This document shows, in pieces, positions 14,977 through 17,239 of a stretch of 17,239 nucleotides of DNA; position 1 is the first letter of the stretch; each line of letters opens with the position of its first letter. The notes beneath the pieces are model-generated. The model did not search any database. It saw only the letters and a list, made by a program, of their open reading frames with translations, and was not told the origin of the DNA. The translations under genes were made by a program, and so were the position numbers. Source of the stretch: an uncultured Clostridia bacterium (GTDB lineage Bacteria; Bacillota; Clostridia; Oscillospirales; Ruminococcaceae); contig CANRHA010000009.1 of assembly GCA_947630315.1 (NCBI GenBank), forward strand, positions 1-17,239. The letters are read 5' to 3'.

Positions 14977-15978
14977 ATGCTTTATATTCGCGTAGACGCA
15001 AACGAAACCATAGCCACAGGTCATGTAATGCGCTGCCTTTCCATTGCCGACGCCGCTAAAAAGCTTGACGAGGATACAACATTTATAATGGCAGACGACA
15101 GCGCAGAATATCTTGTGAAAAGCAAGGGCTATAATATAATTATTCTGCATACTCCTTGGAACGACATGGACAAAGAAACCGGTAAGTTTCTTGAAATAAT
15201 ACGAAAAAACAGTATTTCTCGGCTTTTGATAGACAGCTATCAGGTCACGGAAAATTATCTTAAGGCATTGTCTGAAGTTACGAAAGTGACGTATATTGAC
15301 GACCTCGATAAGTTTATTTATCCGGTGGATTCACTGATATGCTATGCTGCATATGCCGAAAAATTTGAATATGAGAAAAAATATACAAACACAAAGCTTT
15401 ATCTCGGAACTAAATATGCCCCTCTGCGGCAGGAGTTTTGCGGTCTTGGAAAAAAAGTTATTCGGGATAAAATAGAAAAAATTCTCGTTCTGTCAGGCGG
15501 CACCGATAAAATGAATGTTTTACAGAAGATTCTTGATAGCTTACTAACAGTAAAAGATGTCCAAATAGACGCGATATGCGGGATTTATAATCCAAATTTT
15601 GATATGCTTTGCGCCCGATACAGTGAATTTGAAAATATAATACTGCACCGCTCGACCGATAAAATAATTGATTATATGCGCTCGGCAGACATTGCCATAT
15701 CTGCCGGAGGTACAACACTTTATGAACTTTGTGCATGCGGAACTCCGACGATTTCTTATATTATTGCGGATAATCAGGTTGATAATGCTAAATGGTTTGT
15801 GGAGCATGATGTGATAGAGCTTGTGGGGGACGCAAGAAAAGATGATATAAGTAGCAACCTGAGCGAGAGTTTGGATAGATATAGGGATAGGGAGTATAGA
15901 AAGATGTTGTCAGATAAAATGCAGGTGATGGTAGATGGGTATGGGGCAGAGAGGGCAGCAGAGCTTGTAATTGTATGA
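14977..15978 (+). CDS. pseG: UDP-2,4-diacetamido-2,4,6-trideoxy-beta-L-altropyranose hydrolase
   Basis: Removes UDP from the acetylated sugar nucleotide so that PseI can use the free sugar. The 333 residues are PseG-like. The N-terminal RVDANETIATGHVMRC contains the G-x-G/x-G-H-V-M-R-C motif with the expected catalytic His at H16. LIDSY (84-88) lies where PseG proteins have a D-x-Y motif. SGGTDKMN (173-180) and ISAGGTTLYELCACGTP (241-257) are the GT28/MurG-like nucleotide-binding segments. The ATG follows the TAA of pseH at once, with AAAAAGGAG just upstream (14964-14972), so the two genes are translationally linked. It is the last intact gene of the operon; the last 40 codons are noticeably G/A-rich. 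No convincing terminator follows: the ATAGC-GCTAT pair near 15993 is too short. Confidence 0.93.
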   Translation: MLYIRVDANETIATGHVMRCLSIADAAKKLDEDTTFIMADDSAEYLVKSKGYNIIILHTPWNDMDKETGKFLEIIRKNSISRLLIDSYQVTENYLKALSEVTKVTYIDDLDKFIYPVDSLICYAAYAEKFEYEKKYTNTKLYLGTKYAPLRQEFCGLGKKVIRDKIEKILVLSGGTDKMNVLQKILDSLLTVKDVQIDAICGIYNPNFDMLCARYSEFENIILHRSTDKIIDYMRSADIAISAGGTTLYELCACGTPTISYIIADNQVDNAKWFVEHDVIELVGDARKDDISSNLSESLDRYRDREYRKMLSDKMQVMVDGYGAERAAELVIV

Positions 15979-16083
15979 GCAGAAATGATGTATAGCAAAT
16001 AGCTATCTCATAAAGTATATTAGCTCTATGTTGAAGTAACAACGTTTCTGGAACTTTTTAAAATAAATGAAATGAGGATATTT

Positions 16084-16600
16084 ATGCAGACAATAGTAGT
16101 TAGTAACTTGTTCATGGAGTAATTATTCTAAATTTAGAGATTTAACAAGCTCACCTTCAGAGTGCAACGAATATGTTGATATATTATCTTGTTTCTTGGC
16201 TGGGGAAATCTCTAATTACTTAAGAAAAAATCAGTGATGATAAATACGCCTTTTGGGCAAAAGAGTTGTAACGTATTTGATGAAGATGTTATATTAGTAC
16301 CGATTCTTAGAGCAGGAATTTCTATGTTGCATGGCTTTCAAAAAATACTACCGACGTCAAAAACAGGTTTTATCCTTGCACGTAGAGATTCCTTTGCAAA
16401 GGCTCATATAAATCAAAACATAATAGCAGCAGAAGGAAAAACAAATCACGAGATAATGAACATACAAATAAAACCGTCTGATCCATATTATGATGAAATT
16501 AAAGAAACATTTACTTAATTCTGCTCATTATTTTGACCCCTTTACGTAAATGGCCTTATAATTATAGCAAGTCCTGAGTATTGAAATTATTGCAGAGAGC
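16084..16600 (+). pseudogene. Decayed uracil phosphoribosyltransferase-like gene
   Basis: A good ribosome binding site (GAGG, 16074-16077) and ATG 16084 open a frame that stops at 16120-16122. Homology then continues in another frame from 16130 (KFRDLTSSPSECNEYVDIL, then SCFLAGEISNYL), resembling the N-terminal R-x-x-x-T-S-x-x-F-x-x-x-V part of UPRT. A further shift near 16232 leads to VLVPILRAGISMLHGFQKILPTSKTGF, which matches the UPRT signature V-P-I-L-R-A-G. The frame ends at 16516-16518. In the next 80 bases FDPFT (16530-16544) and IIIASPE (16557-16577) may be relics of the DPMLATGG loop and the AAPEG segment, with a deletion between. The PRPP-binding loop is therefore lost. No enzyme can be made from this copy. 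The end is approximate. Confidence 0.7.
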
Positions 16601-16602
16601 TT

Positions 16603-16875
16603 TCATATGATATTTGTTTTCTCGTTATATCCGTATATTGTTCCAAGTATCCTATCCACATTCCCCTTAACCGTTTCTACCTCTTTGAGCGACTTCTTAA
16701 TCCTCTTGCGCTCTGCATACAGTCTATCCTGTTCAGCCGTAAGCTTGTCCCTCTCCGCTTGCAGTTCCTTCAAGCTATCCCATTTCCGTTCGCCATAATG
16801 CTCCCTCAACGCTTTCCTCGCCGATTCAAAAATCATAAGCTCTGCCTGATGCTTCTCGCGGAAGGCGGGCTTATT
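16603..16875 (-). pseudogene. C-terminal fragment of a relaxase/mobilisation protein
   Basis: On the - strand the frame is open from a stop at 16876-16878 to 16603. Its translation starts NKPAFREKHQAEL and goes on through MIFESARKALREHYG, then a charged coiled-coil region (KELQAERDKLTAEQDRLYAE) and a tail VETVKGNVDRILG. This pattern (K-H-x-A-E-x-x-x-[FY]-E-x-A, then L-x-A-E-x-x-x-L, then NVD-x-IL) is that of the C-terminal end of relaxases in clostridial integrative and mobilisable elements. The nuclease domain, with its His and Tyr residues, is missing upstream. It is most simply a remnant. A short 77-residue protein from ATG 16836 is possible but unlikely to be functional. Confidence 0.62.
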
Positions 16876-17111
16876 TTATGCTCGGAAATTCCTTTCAAAC
16901 CTGTTTGAACTTGCAATAATAACCGGAAATTTTTATCAGCGACCGAATCCCCACAGTCTGTTTCCAACATCTTTTAGCCTCGTATTCACTCTCCTGCATG
17001 AATCTTATAATAGTATATAGGGTTCAATCGAGCAAATAAAAAATCCGCAAAAATTTTTTCATATACCCTTCCCCCAGCGCAGTCACAGGTCTCTCCCGGT
17101 CAAATCCGCCC

Positions 17112-17237
17112 TCACAGATCCCTATACTCCGCGGAGCTTATCCCCTTGTTTCTAAGCCTTAAAACCATGCGATCAAGGCGGTTCCTCCAAAAATTATTAA
17201 ACGCCCTCGACCTTCCGAAAAGCCGCACGACCGTTGG
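17112..17237 (-). other. Open frame of 41 codons entering from the window end, Arg-rich, unrecognised
   Basis: On the - strand a frame is open from the window edge to TGA at 17112-17114. The sequence includes AFNNFWRNRLDRMVLRLRNK and then GISSAEYRDL. It has protein-like composition and could be the C-terminal end of a gene that starts outside the window, possibly also from the mobile element. No family was recognised. The 230 bases between it and the relaxase fragment hold nothing I can support. Confidence 0.3.
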
Positions 17238-17239
17238 AC

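Noticed and set aside
15990..16010. Small inverted repeat after pseG as a terminator
   Set aside because: The stem is about five A/T-rich pairs with no following T run, too weak to support a terminator.

Overview
The window is part of a chromosomal surface-glycan locus, almost entirely on the + strand, most likely from a low-to-mid GC Gram-positive anaerobe (Bacillota, class Clostridia). That placement is an inference. It rests on AGGAGG-type ribosome binding sites, frequent GTG and TTG starts, the LicD/CDP-activation gene set and a relaxase remnant of the type found in clostridial integrative elements. No rRNA, tRNA, CRISPR array or intact insertion sequence was seen.

Layout. (1) Positions 1-3900, moderate GC: the C-terminal end of a GT4-type glycosyltransferase, a LicD-family phosphotransferase, two adjacent paralogous IspD/TarI-like cytidylyltransferases, and an NAD-dependent epimerase/dehydratase. 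Together these look like a module that makes a CDP-activated substituent and attaches it to a glycan. (2) Positions about 3900-8945, mostly much more AT-rich: a decayed GT52-type (sialyltransferase-like) gene, a Wzy-like polymerase, an intact GT52-type gene related to the decayed one, and a Wzx-like flippase. This is the polymerisation/export part, with the candidate nonulosonic acid transferase. (3) Positions 9009-15978: all six enzymes of the CMP-pseudaminic acid pathway, in the order pseB, pseC, [sialidase-like gene], pseF, pseI, pseH, pseG. (4) Positions 15979-17239: a decayed uracil phosphoribosyltransferase-like gene, then on the - strand the C-terminal remnant of a relaxase, so the locus borders remains of a mobile element.

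How the genes fit together. PseB, PseC, PseH, PseG, PseI and PseF would convert UDP-GlcNAc to CMP-pseudaminic acid. The GT52 protein is the best candidate for moving that sugar onto a repeat unit. Wzx would flip the unit and Wzy polymerise it. LicD plus the cytidylyltransferases would add a phospho-linked substituent. The polymer itself (capsule, teichoic-like or other) cannot be named from sequence.

Most notable points: a probable membrane-anchored sialidase-fold protein placed inside the pseudaminic acid operon, with several GH33-like active-site residues recognisable; a run of nine G residues at the 3' end of the first cytidylyltransferase gene, whose length sets the C-terminus; and an older GT52 gene decaying beside its intact relative.
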